Shown here: positions 33,663-45,687 of the stretch, piece by piece
Layout of the letters: each line of letters opens with the position of its first letter
How positions within the stretch are numbered: the stretch's first letter is position 1
Assembly: GCF_001039355.2 (NCBI RefSeq)
Contig: NW_019774214.1
Coordinates: forward strand, 110,214-174,213
Origin: Lingula anatina
Lineage: Eukaryota > Brachiopoda > Lingulata > Lingulida > Lingulidae
Length of the DNA stretch: 64,000 nucleotides
Direction of reading: 5' to 3'
Translations under genes and position numbers: made by a program
Notes under the pieces: generated by a model
What the model was told of the DNA's origin: nothing
The model's database searches: none
Seen by the model: only the letters and a program-made list of their open reading frames with translations

Positions 33663-33952
33663 AAATTGTTACAATAGCACAATGTTATCGTGTAAAACGG
33701 CACTGGTACACGCGGAATGAATATTGGCAATCTGTTTTGATGGTTATCTCTGTCAAGGATGACATGTTTGTTTGTTTGTTAGTTCCATGTGCGACAGACC
33801 ATCTCCAGTGGATTTAAGACTCATGAAAATTGTGATGTGCTCTCTGAGCGGCATTCTAGTTTATTAAGTGTTGAAACATTTGCTTTGGTTTGAAAGGAAA
33901 TGGTCTAAAAGTGCAAATTTGATGTCCACAAATTTCAGGTTCGCCGACAAAA

Positions 33953-33954
<2 letters not shown>

Positions 33955-34000
<46 letters not shown>
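33955..34000. repeat. Poly-A tract
   Basis: 46 consecutive A. It may mark a retroposed insertion or be an assembly weak point. Confidence 0.95.
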
Positions 34001-34004
<4 letters not shown>

Positions 34005-34301
34005 TAAATGACGTTAATTTGTAGCATTCGTGACTGAGCCCTTGGCTTAATAGCATGCTTCCATGCTATGAACATTAATTTTGCGGTTTCCTGTTTGGTT
34101 TATTAAGCTAGGAGTGCATATACCCTGGCTAGAGGGGGTATAGAATGAGCGTGGGTTTGTCTGATATGCTCTTTATATAGGAATGTACATGTCTGATGGT
34201 AATTTTTACCACAAGTATCATAAACAAGATGTTGGGAGAGATATTGGTGACACACCGCAGAATACAATTGACGAAAGAGAGATAGGGAGAAAACACAGCT
34301 G

Positions 34302-34302
34302 T

Positions 34303-34368
<66 letters not shown>
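34302..34368. repeat. (GT)n(GA)n microsatellite
   Basis: A GT run is followed directly by a GA run. Confidence 0.95.
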
Positions 34369-34369
<1 letters not shown>

Positions 34370-34379
34370 CGACAGTATA

Positions 34380-35700
34380 AGTGTGACTGTAGGGACTGAG
34401 GGATAGAAAACCGATTGCTACATTGTACCTGCAAATACCGCCTTCTGAAAATGTTGGGTTCGTGCATTATGTTCATCAAACGCAGATCGACTGCTTGAGG
34501 TCTTATATAACTTCACGTTTTTCTAATAAATGAGTACAATACCAGCTTGTCGACACTAAAACTAAGACAGTAGACATATTTGGTCTGATGCGCGCAACTC
34601 AATAACCGACTACTTTACCTCTTGGCATTTTATGCAGTTTTTTGACAAATCCAGGCGTTTTCAACGGCGTCCAGGGGTAAACATTCGCACAGAAAGGATC
34701 ATAAAATGTTACCGATTTTACACAATTAGTACACACCTCGTGTTTCTGTAGCATTCAGGTTAATTGTCCCCCATAATCTTTACAAACTATCAAATTCCCA
34801 TTAAATGGGTTTAAATCATTTGACAAACGCCTCTCATCCTGCATGCGACATACAGGTGAATTTATACCGCCATGGCCGTCAATGATACAGGTAAGGGTAC
34901 CATTTCATGTCTGCCTTAACGTTTTCTTTTCTGTAATGAAAACATAGGAGCAAGCCAGTATGTATCACCTGATAACTTTGCCCCTCACACTAAAAAGCTA
35001 AACCTTCAGTGAATTCTTTTAACCGTCATTGAAAACGTTGAACGAACTGAAGTTGACACTGGTCACCATACATATATACTACCAGCAGTGAATGTAATAA
35101 CCTTATTTATTCTTGAACGAAAACTGTCACTTTCGCTCCTGGGACTCATAAAACCTTTTTTAAACAAGATCTCCCCTAACTTAGAGTAGCTACGAGTTGC
35201 AATCTAGCTGTTAATTTTTAGAATGACACAGCGAGGTCAGCTATTTTTAAGCATCAAAGGCTGTGGGAAACCGACTCGTGTGAATCACTTTCAAATCTGA
35301 CCAAAGCTGGCAGCCTCGTGCAGTTTAATGTCGGATGTAGGAACCTCACAATAACCGGAAAACAACGTAGATCCAATTCTTTAAATGCTTCTTTTTTATA
35401 TAATTTTGAATCCATTCCCAATTTTCTCTATATAATTCAAAATTAGTAACTACAGACGGAGTCAATAAACTGCAGTTCATCGCCCAATGCCTCTAATATT
35501 ATATTGCCATGTACACTGACATATGATAACTAAAAAGGGGTATATTCTTGTAGATACGTGTACGACGAGAAATCAAATCTTAGCTGTATCCTCAACCACA
35601 AGGACTTGTTACAGGTTATTTTTAAGCTTCTCAACAAGAGACCACGCTTCATGGATCTATTTTCTCCGTTTAATCAGCTTGTGCGTCATATGTGAACTTT
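34380..35700. other. Intergenic DNA
   Basis: No supported gene in this stretch. Confidence 0.5.
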
Positions 35701-35705
35701 TTAGG

Positions 35706-36224
35706 CTAGCTATAAGGACTAGTTGAGATCCATGCAATGCCTCCATAATTTTTCCACGGAAAGGAGACATAAACTGCGTAGCATTCTTGTTTGGTAGTTT
35801 GGTAATCAACTGCACAATTTTGATAAAACAAAGGAAATATTTTTTCTATTAGTGATCGATTTTCATCTGGATTGTTAGAGCAATATTTGTAAGGGGAATA
35901 ATCTAGCTGACCAATAAGATAATTAATAGATCTGTGTGCCCTGTTCATCCCCCTGTGGACCTTGGCATTTGGTTGCACTAGAAAGTGTTTGATGCGTTTC
36001 AACGCGATGTATTTCAATAAGTTCTGTGTACTGAACTTTTCGTTTGATTGATTTAATAGTGTCTGGAGAACGCAGTGAACATCAAAATCAAAGATTAAAA
36101 AAATCGATGTGTTGTTTATAAGACCACTAGCCCACATATTGGTCACAGAGGGTTGCCATTCCGTTTGGACACTCAAGTTTTTAAAAACAGATCTATAAAG
36201 TGAATATGAGAAATATAAGGACAC
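35706..36224 (-). CDS. Unrecognised 172-codon ORF
   Basis: An open frame from ATG at 36222-36224 to a stop at 35706. It could also begin at an internal exon border, because TTCACTTTATAG just inside the ORF is a plausible acceptor. The protein is rich in aromatic and Asn residues with several NxS/T sites (NNTSIF; NQSNEK), and ends near CYAVYVSFPWKNYGG. There is no clear signal peptide or membrane segment. It is long for a chance ORF at this base composition, but there is no family support. It may be an exon of a larger minus-strand gene or transposon debris. Confidence 0.35.
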   Translation of the reverse strand: MSLYFSYSLYRSVFKNLSVQTEWQPSVTNMWASGLINNTSIFLIFDFDVHCVLQTLLNQSNEKFSTQNLLKYIALKRIKHFLVQPNAKVHRGMNRAHRSINYLIGQLDYSPYKYCSNNPDENRSLIEKIFPLFYQNCAVDYQTTKQECYAVYVSFPWKNYGGIAWISTSPYS

Positions 36225-36734
36225 GTTTGGAGAAGACCACTAAAGAAGTGCAAATAATTCGTTGATGCAGTATTTTACGCCATGCCTTCTTTATTTCTTG
36301 TAAGTGAAGCTTTATTTTAATTGAATGAATGGGAAAAAAGACGTGCTACTTTGAAAACTGAATACGTAAGGTGACTCAACAACTAGTAAACTGTTTTAGG
36401 GCTAACTGCCTATTAGACGAAACAAATTACACATAACTTGTCTTTCTTGACTTACCTGCCGAACCTTAAAGAAAATTGCATTCCTTGTCGTGACAGAATG
36501 GCTTTGCACAGGAGGACATCAACGGTGTAAAAAGCAACAAGAAACAAATTTTATACACAATGCTATCGCGCAAATTAAAACCACCTTTACTCACTCTTTG
36601 GTTCACTTTTACCAATTAAACGTCGACATTTCCAACATGCTGTTAATAATAATAAAAAAAAAAAACTTTGCATTTTTGAATCTGAATACATGTGACAGGC
36701 TTTTGTTATATTTCATCAATAAATGAAAATGAAT

Positions 36735-36785
36735 AAATAATTGAACAACAATAAATAAATAAATATTTTTATTTATTTATTTATT
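36735..36785. repeat. (ATAA)n/(TTTA)n palindromic low-complexity tract
   Basis: A run of ATAA units followed by a run of TTTA units; it could form a hairpin. Confidence 0.85.
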
Positions 36786-37123
36786 AACAAATTCATCTTC
36801 GACAAGAAAGAGAAAAACAATCGGTTGTATTGAAGATTGCCGGGGTTTTATTTCAGTCAAACGATGGTAGAGAAAAAACTGCAGACACCCGAAGAGTGAA
36901 TATGGCATTAGCCTGGTTGTGCGGAGTGCGGACCACGTGGTAACAAATGCAGTTAACAGCTCATCAAAATCTATTTGTGCCACGAAAATTGAAAAAGTCC
37001 ATTGCTCTATCTTACGAGCAATTGTGTAAGGGGAATTGCCATTAAGGCGGAAACGGAAAGGTAACAAATCTTTGGGAGTGGGTCCAGATGTAGTCTACCC
37101 ACACGGTACACAGGAACTGCGCA

Positions 37124-40100
37124 ATGGGTAAAGTAACGATTATAAGCGCATATACTTCAATGCTTCTGCTACTTTCTAATTGCGATATATCGACGCCTGT
37201 CGCGTTGCCGCTACAAAAACCTGCCAGCAGGAAACCGTTGCCTGGTAACGAACCAGGCTTTCCTTCAACTAGCAACGTCCAATCAAACACCATCCACGCA
37301 CAGGGCAGTTCTTCACCTCTTAATACAGAGCAAAACGCTGCTCCTCAGAATGCCGCACCGTTTGTATTGTCGGCGGCGGGTAACGTGAGTCATGGCACAG
37401 GGAACATTAGGATAAGTGCGGCTCCAGTGGAACAACTTCCAGCAGAACTCTCACGACCAGTCCCGTTCCCTGTGCAGCAACCCAGCCAATCCGCTGCGGT
37501 GACACAGACACCGCCCTATCACACCACGTGGTGCGGCATGAGGTACGAAATCCCATTCCAGGTTTTCTCAGGGCTTGAACATTTGGGTCCTGCCGATTTC
37601 GTCTGTTGCTCGCCAGTAACGTGTCCTCAAAATGGTCAAGCGTGCCAGTGTTATTGGTACTGCTTCTGTAATCTTCCCACACCATCGTCTGCTGGGACAA
37701 CACCACCATCTCCGGGAGAGCCCACGTTTAAGCCGCCACCGATTCAAGAGGTTCAGGTCACATCGTCTCTCGTCACGCGCCCATATCCGGAAATCTTGCC
37801 ACAACCGGTGCCCTCCTCGGGTTGTAAAACCACTACACCACTGAGCGTTCGGACTCCGAACTTTTTTCAAACATCTTATGGTATTTGTGATGAGTCTTCC
37901 TTTAGCAAAGGGACATTTATGATTATTAGGGATAGAAAACAAAAGGAGGTAGCGTTTCTTGTAAAAAATGGACAGTTTATATCCCCAGAAAGGTAACTTT
38001 TTTCTACTATTGTTTTTGTATTTTTCTTTATTTACATTTTTTATATAAATGCTACAATTTAATTACATATTTTCTTCCATATTGCTACATGTAGCCACAA
38101 AAAATTTATTTCAGATGGTAAGATAACAATACTGCTTCGTCAATTTAGGCTAAAATCAATCTACATTTTGAAGACCATATAGGAATTTTGATTGTAATAT
38201 TTTATCACTGATTTAGTTTACTACATACTGTTCACACAATCAGATTGTGATTGGCCAATGATATTCGGAACAACAATCGTTTCACGCGAGCTTTAAATCG
38301 CCTTGTGAGTGTTGCCTCACATATTGGACGAGGCGCTCCTCATATTAAAATGTCAAATTTAGGTTTCCAAAGAAAGGGATTTCAGCAGCCTCGGCGACGG
38401 CTAAAACCACCGCTTTAAGTTTTGGAATGGACACTGACAGGAACCGGGCATGCCCAGGGTAAGACCAGATAATCTGACATGGAGGAATATTCTCAATCTG
38501 ACCCGAAGTCTAAGAGAAAATTGTCAGCTATAAAGGTGTTTGATTCCCACAACCGAATACTAATTTTACACCCGTCTAATCTACAGAATCACTTGCTATG
38601 TATATTGAAAGATCGCAACAAGCTGCTTTTTTGTTATGTATTTTAAAAAATTTTGGGGAATTTTTTTAAATGTCAGTCTCGAATATATGCTTATGTTATG
38701 ACAGGCGCGACTATGTTAAAGAGCAATGTTAATATGAATGTCTCGTATATCCAGGGTTCTATTCTACACGACTCCCACCGACAGAAGGACGTTTTATTAT
38801 GGTAGTTTTCCTGTTCTCATGGAGCCAGCGACGATAGACGATCAAGTTCAAACCTTCCCAGCTCGAATGTGTGCGTAAGTATGCTCACCCTGCGTGTTGT
38901 TATTGTTTGAATTAATAATTTGAGAAGTAGAAGAAGACGAATGTGTTAAGCCTCGGTCACAACCGATTTTTGGGTGTTGCGGAGGCCGTGGAGGTTGCAG
39001 AGGTAGAGGAAAGTCTGCCTTGCGAGGCGCAAGGGCCACATGAGATGTCCTTTCGGGCAGGGACGCTAACTGCAAGGGGGGATGGTCGTGGAAATTGTAC
39101 TCATTTCTTGAGTTTGTCTTGCTTCCTGTGTACGTGGCACACACTCACAAATTACGGAGGGAATGTAACGCACGGCGAAAGTAGTGCCCTTTTGCGTCAG
39201 TTTTGCTTTACACTTGCCTCACACGTTTGTGGTGACGTACTGACGGCGTACTTCAGTTTTGCTTCCTGGTCTCATCTTCTTTCTTCTTCCTCCCCCCTTT
39301 TTTCTACTATGTAAGCTTCTTTCTCTTGCCTTTTGGAGGCATATTAGAAACTATTTAAATTGAGCAAAAATTTGAAATTTTTGAAAATTGTTGTACACGT
39401 TACAGAGTCGACGTTCATTGTAAAGACACGAGCGCGCGTCGCGAGCACGCCTTTTATTCACCATGCGTGGGGGTGACGCACGTGCGACGCATTCTCGGTT
39501 TGCTCTCGACTTTGTTCGTTAGTTGTGAGGGCGTGCGCCTTATATTACTCAATACGCAAAGGGCACTTGCTCCTTCATTACTTGCGACGTACGTCTTGCA
39601 CAACGCGCGTCTCTCTTGCTAACTCCGTGCGAGAGGAGCAAGTTACGCTGGCGGCCTCGCTGTTCGCAGGCTATTCGCAGAATCTTTTGGACATGCCCAA
39701 CATCCTCCGTACGTGCTTAGAGGCTGTCTGCGAACTCGAAATTGCGTAAGAAGGCCTTGCGTGGGACGTGAGATTCTGCTCAAAATTTGCATGCAAACAG
39801 CCCGTAAGAACCCGTACGGCCGGTTGTGACCGAGGCTTTAAATAGTTTGATGACGACATTAGTCTAAAAAGCGAAACTGTGCAACCTAAAGGTGGCAATC
39901 TTAAATGCACCGGTGTTTTTTCTTCACATGATTTCCGCGCCAATGCTAATTCCCTTGATTATAAAAACAAAATTGTCCTACTCATAAAACATTGTTCGAC
40001 CCGACCCTGAACGTGAATTTTGTGTCACTTCTAATTATTTGGTTATAAATAGGCCATGATTTATTTTAACTGCCGTGTCTTCCTATAGATTTCAGAAATG

Positions 40101-41707
40101 AATACATAGAGATCAGGCACTTTTATTTGAGGGGTTGTGTAGTCTTTCTGTTTGTTTGACTGTTTGTTTTTTAATTGTGCATTGGGACGAAAAAAAACTT
40201 TGGAAGATAGAATTTAAATATAACTTAGAGACAGATATGATGTAATATACCTAAAGCTGTGTGTTATCTGGAAACAGTAGGTAGAAGATCGTATTATGTG
40301 AATAAACATAATTTTACTTTTCTCTAGCTGGAAGATACAGAAGATGTTTAATGGGCATATACCAATGAACGGCATATCGCNAAAAACTACGCTCAAAGTG
40401 ATGACGTCGCACGTTATACGTCGTACGGAAGGCCTTGCCAAAACTCTCTATTACTTGCGACGTACGTCTTGCACAACGCGCGTCTCTCTTGCTAACTCCG
40501 TGCGAGAGGAGCAAGTTACGCTGGCGGCCTCGCTGTTCGCAGGCTATTCGCAGAATCTTTTGGACATGCCCAACATCCTCCGTACGTGCTTAAAGGCTGT
40601 CTGCGAACTCGAAATTGCGTAAGAAGGCCTTGCGTGGGACGTGAGATTCTGCTCAAAATTTGCATGCAAACAGCCCGTAAGAACCCGTACGGCCGGTTGT
40701 GACCGAGGCTTTAAATAGTTTGATGACGACATTAGTCTAAAAAGCGAAACTGTGCAACCTAAAGGTGGCAATCTTAAATGCACCGGTGTTTTTTCTTCAC
40801 ATGATTTCCGCGCCAATGCTAATTCCCTTGATTATAAAAACAAAATTGTCCTACTCATAAAACATTGTTCGACCCGACCCTGAACGTGAATTTTGTGTCA
40901 CTTCTAATTATTTGGTTATAAATAGGCCATGATTTATTTTAACTGCCTTGTCTTCCTGTAGATTTCAGAAATGAATACATAGAGATCAGGCACTTTTATT
41001 TGAGGGGTTGTGTAGTCTTTCTGTTTGTTTGACTGTTTGTTTTTTAATTGTGCATTGGGACGAAAAAAAGCTTTGGAAGATAGAATTTAAATATAACTTA
41101 GAGACAGATATGATGTAATATACCTAAAGCTGTGTGTTATCTGGAAACAGTAGGTAGAAGATCGTATTATGTGAATAAACATAATTTTATTTTTCTCTAG
41201 GTGGAAGATACAAAAGATGTTTAATGGACATATACCAATGAACGGCATATCGCCAACGATGCACTGGTAAGAACTTTATAACTTCCCTTGTATTGTTTTT
41301 CTGCGTGGGTTTGACCGAAAAGCCAGTGTGAACTGTTTACACCATATATGCAATTTGAAAATTAAAAATAAACGTAATGCGCTATTTTACTCATATGTAC
41401 CTTTTATGAAATAAGAATACAGTTGGAGTGCCCATGCCTCTCTATTGTTCGCCAAGATTAAACTATATTTTATATAATTCCTTGGGGTCCATTTGTCCTT
41501 TCGAATTTTCGTTTCAGGAGTGAGTTAAAAAGATGTTGCGGAAATGACGTCATGGGTTCATATATGACATGCGTGGAACAGCAACGGGAAGTTCCGGTTG
41601 TGTACCAATGTCTGAGGGGGCAATGCCCGCACGGTTATAACGGCCCTCAGCTCAAAATATTCTGGGTGAACATTCCAGTTGCTTGCCTGTGCAAAAACAT
41701 TGGATAA
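37124..41707 (+). CDS. Secreted cysteine-rich protein P1 (founder of a three-gene family), 5 exons
   Basis: Exons 37124-37992, 38363-38458, 38755-38874, 41201-41266 and 41518-41707 (stop TAA). Every internal border is phase 2, and the total is 1341 bp, 446 residues. A hydrophobic start (SAYTSMLLLLSNCDI) is a plausible secretion signal. Exon 1 is a long Pro/Ser/Thr/Gln-rich, mucin-like region with a Cys cluster (VCCSPVTCPQNGQACQCYW). Exons 2-5 carry the core shared with two paralogues at 59 and 62 kb: NRACPG at the exon-2 end, LMEPATIDD and FPARMCA in exon 3, WKIQK in exon 4. The last exon has KRCCGN, VPVVYQC, GQCPHGYN and NIPVACLCKN. The final P...C...C-x-C layout resembles the end of IL-17-type cystine-knot cytokines, but this is a pattern match by eye only. 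Exon 4 is present twice because of a duplicated segment around the N at 40381. Confidence 0.8.
38949..39837. mobile_element. DNA-transposon-like element in P1 intron 3
   Basis: Terminal inverted repeats AGCCTCGGTCACAACCG / reverse complement, flanked by TTA at 38946-38948 and 39838-39840. The element is 889 bp with no transposase. A second copy of its right end occurs at 40710 because of the local duplication. Confidence 0.75.
39578..40380 (+). repeat. 803-bp duplicated segment, copy 1 (ends at N)
   Basis: Aligns to 40451-41253 at a constant offset of 873 bp with only scattered substitutions. It carries P1 exon 4 copy 1 (40328-40380), which is cut by the N at 40381. It is most simply an unmerged allele at a contig end. 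Confidence 0.9.
40381..40381. other. Assembly join (N)
   Basis: A single N at the end of duplicated copy 1. The 69 bases to its right are unique before copy 2 begins at 40451. Confidence 0.9.
40451..41253 (+). repeat. 803-bp duplicated segment, copy 2
   Basis: The counterpart of 39578-40380. It leads without a break into the complete P1 exon 4 (41201-41266), so this copy supplies the usable exon. Confidence 0.9.
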
Positions 41708-42991
41708 TGGTGTCAAGGAAATCATAAAATCTGAACATACAGTAGCGTGCGATGATTTTCACTCGTGGTGATCAGTGACCTAAATACGTCACCGTTCTTT
41801 GTTTTTTCCTGCACCACTTTCCAAATTAAATCAAATTATTACAGTGATTAATTCACAGACGTGCACGTTACTGCTGCAGATTCCAGGTGCATTAGATAGC
41901 GCCTGCACGTTTGTTTGCCGGTGACGTGTCATTAGGGCGAGATCTTTCTTTGTAATTGAAACACTCTGCTCGAGAACAATGAACTCACGTCGCAAGGCGT
42001 CATGGCACTTCGAAAGGATTGTCGTTGTTCAAATAACTGGCTGACGTAGCTGCACGGACAAAAATGCTGTCTTTATATAGAGGCCGTTCCGACATTTAAT
42101 AAAGCCGTGGAGTTCGGGCCACGGAATAAGATGGTGCCTACTTTAACCTGGTCCCTCCGACAAAGGGAGTAAAAACATTATAATAGGCTGTTCACGTGGT
42201 TTATTGATCACCTGGTTCAATACTGCATAGGAAAACATTTGAGGTGATTGTCAACAAGTATGAATATTTTGTAACAAAAAATTACATGTAGTCTTTTAAA
42301 TTAAAACAATATTGCATATTATTACTATGTGTATTCAAGCCACTTCGTCTACAAATTATCTTTGCACAACTCATCTGAAACTTCAAAATTAATTACCAGA
42401 AATTAATTACCAGAAAATATGATCAAATTCCAGTCAAATTATTCTATATTGTAATATCAGCCTGTAGCGATATGTATACTTTCTGTGAGCGTAACTTCTA
42501 AAAGCAGTGCATTGCTTCAAAGCTGACATCTTAATATTACCATTCCATTCACAAGATTTGATTCCAGCATAAAGATCTATATAGATTTAGACATAGGAAT
42601 TTGTTTTTAGCTTTACGAGTATACCCACATCGAGGGCAATCAAGTTTTATGTTAAAATATGTTTTGGGTTGAATGAGACATACTTTGGGTAATACATTCT
42701 GAAATTTGCCACTCACCCTCGCACTAAAAGTGCTCTACGATATACTTTCCTGTGGTTGATTCCATTCTAGGTTTAGTGACCACAGAAAGTACCATATTCT
42801 TAAGTTGCTACATTCAGCTTACCTTCCGTTCTATCTATCTAAACATCTAGGACTTTGTTTCAGCTCTAAGAATTTGCCAATACCGAAAGTTTATAATGTA
42901 CAGTACAATCAAGTTCACAAGTATAACTTACTCATACACATGTAAAACTATTTGTTCCCATTTTTTTTTTTTTTTTTTGAAAAAGACCTTT
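41708..42991. other. Intergenic region between P1 and Roco gene (tail to tail)
   Basis: No supported ORF. A T run lies at 42961-42978. Confidence 0.5.
42098..42103 (+). terminator. Possible polyadenylation signal of P1
   Basis: AATAAA about 390 bp after the P1 stop codon. Confidence 0.4.
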
Positions 42992-43172
42992 GGGCACTAT
43001 ATGTAAATTGTAACATGAGTTACTCAAACTTTAGTCTATACAATGGGGACATTCGCCGAGAACAAGGCACATCGTTTTTCGTGAAGAATATCTCTAAGAA
43101 CGGCCATGGTTTTCTCTGACTGGTGGGATCTAAAGCCGTGGTAGATACTGTCCAAGAGCCAACGCACACCCT
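42992..43172 (-). repeat. Exact 181-bp copy of the Roco 3' end
   Basis: Identical by eye to 45644-45824 and ends at the N at 43173. This is what an unmerged contig overlap looks like. Confidence 0.9.
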
Positions 43173-43173
43173 N
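43173..43173. other. Assembly join (N)
   Basis: A single N between the 181-bp fragment and the partial Roco copy B. Confidence 0.9.
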
Positions 43174-43202
43174 CGGCACTATATGTAAATCTGTAACATG
43201 AG

Positions 43203-45642
43203 TTACTCAAACTTCAATCTACTATACAGCGGGACATTCGCCTTAAAGGCACATCGTTTTTCGTGAAGAATATCTCTAAGAGCGGCCATGGTTTTCTCTG
43301 CCTGGTGGGATCTAAAGCCATGGTAGATACTGTCCAAGAGCCAACGCACACCCTCCTCCTTGTCCCCACTCTGTAACTGTTTACGGGCGTTCTTCAAATT
43401 CACTTGGTTGACCATGTTTCCTGATCGGCCGGGAAGCTCTCTGGTCAGTGCCATAAGGTCATCGTCAGGCAGGAGGAAAAGTTCGTCAGATAATCTAGAA
43501 TGAGAAAAGAAAAAAAAGGAAAGAAAGGATTATACAGTCTTACTGGACACACACACACATATCCTATTATGTCGCTGGAGACTATGTTGTAAGTTATTAT
43601 AGTCACTCAAGAACATGACAGTATGATCATGCTTATTATCCCTACTTAAATTTATGGTTCATGTACTTATCATTTTGATTATCCGAACTCCAACACTTCC
43701 ATGCTGCTAACGTACCACTAGTAAACAGTAAAGCTTGCAAACGCTTTTGTTTTACTTGAATATAATTTCTTTGAAATCTTTTAATCAGTTGATGTTATTT
43801 GCCAAATTCTATCAGCATCGTCTTTGAAACGTAACTGGCTGAGTGTGTTTTACCGATTATCAAATTACCTCAGATACTTCCCAAGTTTTGCCAACCCGAT
43901 ATCATGAATAGCACCGCAAAAGACATAAAACTCGTAGTCGGTTTTCCCTCGAAGAATGTCGAGTAGCAGTTTCACCTTCTCATGGACCACGGGCTCATTT
44001 CCCACGTCAAATGCCTCCTCGTCGTTTAGCACATGACCACGTCGTAGCCGTTGAACTATATTGTCCACGCCTTGGTACTTGTTATATATTTCGTTTATGA
44101 GGGCTGGGCCGTGTCTCTCTAACGCCTGAATGTGCCATATTTTTATATTACCTAGAATGAATAAAGTATTTGTATAGTAATGGCAATGGTTATAGTTATT
44201 GAAGATTGTCGAAATTAATTGATAACTCTTTTAAAGCCAGCGTTAATGTTTTATATAAATGGACATGGACATCCTTGAAAATCTTTGTTAAAATGCTTAC
44301 AGCATATATTATTTTGCACAAAGTTTAATTCAACGGGTCACTCACCTGGCTTGCCATTGAAAGGCATCTTAATAGGATTATTAAGGCTGAGATGCCACAG
44401 AAAGATAATTTTACAACACACAGATATGGCGTTGGTTTAGCCATCCCAAGATTAATTTGAAAACAAACAGAAAGGTGCAAATATCAAAGAAACTGTTAAC
44501 TGTTGACAATTTTTCATGGCAACTGTCTTCTTTTTTTTTTCCATTTTAAGCCTCATAGACAAACTTTGTGCAGTGTGCTCTTACCTTCCTCATCTGAGCG
44601 TGGGAAGTAGAAATCCGCCGAGTACATGACCACCGGACCCTGGCGAGAGTCGCAATGCCTGTATGGTACGGGCTGGCCCTGGGGCCTGTGAAGCAGCTCA
44701 GCTGGTAGACTACGTGTTGGAGGATCGTTGTGTTCGTTGACGCAGTGCGGGCAAACAATGAAATCATCACGTGGACTTCCCGGGCACTCGCGCTCCATGG
44801 TCTTGCGATAGGTACGATACAGGTCATTGGCGGCCCGTTTCAACCTGATGACGTCTTTGCCCCTGACGGCGACTTTAATTACGCCATTGTTGGCTTGTCT
44901 TGGCAACGTGTACCTTTCGAGCAGTACCTGGACATTGGTGAACTGCGCACAGGCGCCATCTTTCCAGTCAATCCTGCTCCTTTCATTTCCCATGTGGAGG
45001 GCGTGGTGGAGAAGGACTGCGCTGCACTCATAGAGGCCAGTTGGGCAAGGGTCCGGGAAGTGAAACTCTAAGGTAATCTGGACGTCATCTTTTGGCGCGA
45101 AATCCGGCCAATTCGCTGAGAGATCCGTCGGACGGGATTCCGTCAGTAGCCATGGCACGTGGAGCTTGTCTGTCGTCTTTGCCTTAGCATCTTTGCTTTC
45201 ACGACCTTTGACCACGTAACCAATCTCGAATTTCGTCAGGAGGTCTATCATTGCATTTACATCGGCTCTCTCGAGCTTGAATTCCTCCCACAAACATTCC
45301 AACATGGGTCTACTGATGACACCCTTTTGCAACACGTCCTGCTTGTCGACTTTAAACCCCTCAGTTGTGTATCGGTTGCAGAAAGGAAGTTTATCGTAAT
45401 TGAGAAACTCTTCCATGTTGTTTCGCAATACTGCTTTCAGAAAACCGATGATGACATCATGCTTGTGGAAGACGAGTTCACGAAGGTCATTCTCGCTCTC
45501 TGCGTACCAATGCACTCCACCTGTATCACGGAGATAATGTAAGATATCCTCGGGGTCGCTGGCTGGGGCTGGGTTGGCTGGGCTGGCGTCTGACGGCGAC
45601 GGAATCAGATCAGACAGTTTAAGAAAAAGTTCACTTTTCTTG
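43203..45642 (-). CDS. Partial second copy of the Roco 3' part (COR, CARD, last exon)
   Basis: Exons 44585-45642 (3' end of the large exon, cut at the N at 45643), 43869-44151 (CARD) and 43203-43494 (last exon). Exons and introns follow the full copy at 45688-53223 almost base for base, with scattered substitutions and one small intron indel. The frames are open. The very end differs: this copy has an alternative C-terminus (KANVPLYSRLKFE) where the full copy ends SANVPIV. The LRR and Roc parts are absent because the sequence stops at an N. It is probably the other haplotype of the same gene; a real tandem duplicate is less likely but not excluded. Confidence 0.8.
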
Positions 45643-45643
45643 N
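45643..45643. other. Assembly join (N)
   Basis: A single N inside the large Roco exon of copy B. The next contig starts with the 181-bp overlap also found at 42992-43172. Confidence 0.9.
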
Positions 45644-45687
45644 GGGCACTATATGTAAATTGTAACATGAGTTACTCAAACTTTAGT

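Noticed and set aside
36777-37067. 96-codon minus-strand ORF upstream of P1
   Set aside because: It ends in a TTTA repeat and has no recognisable domain or splice partner.
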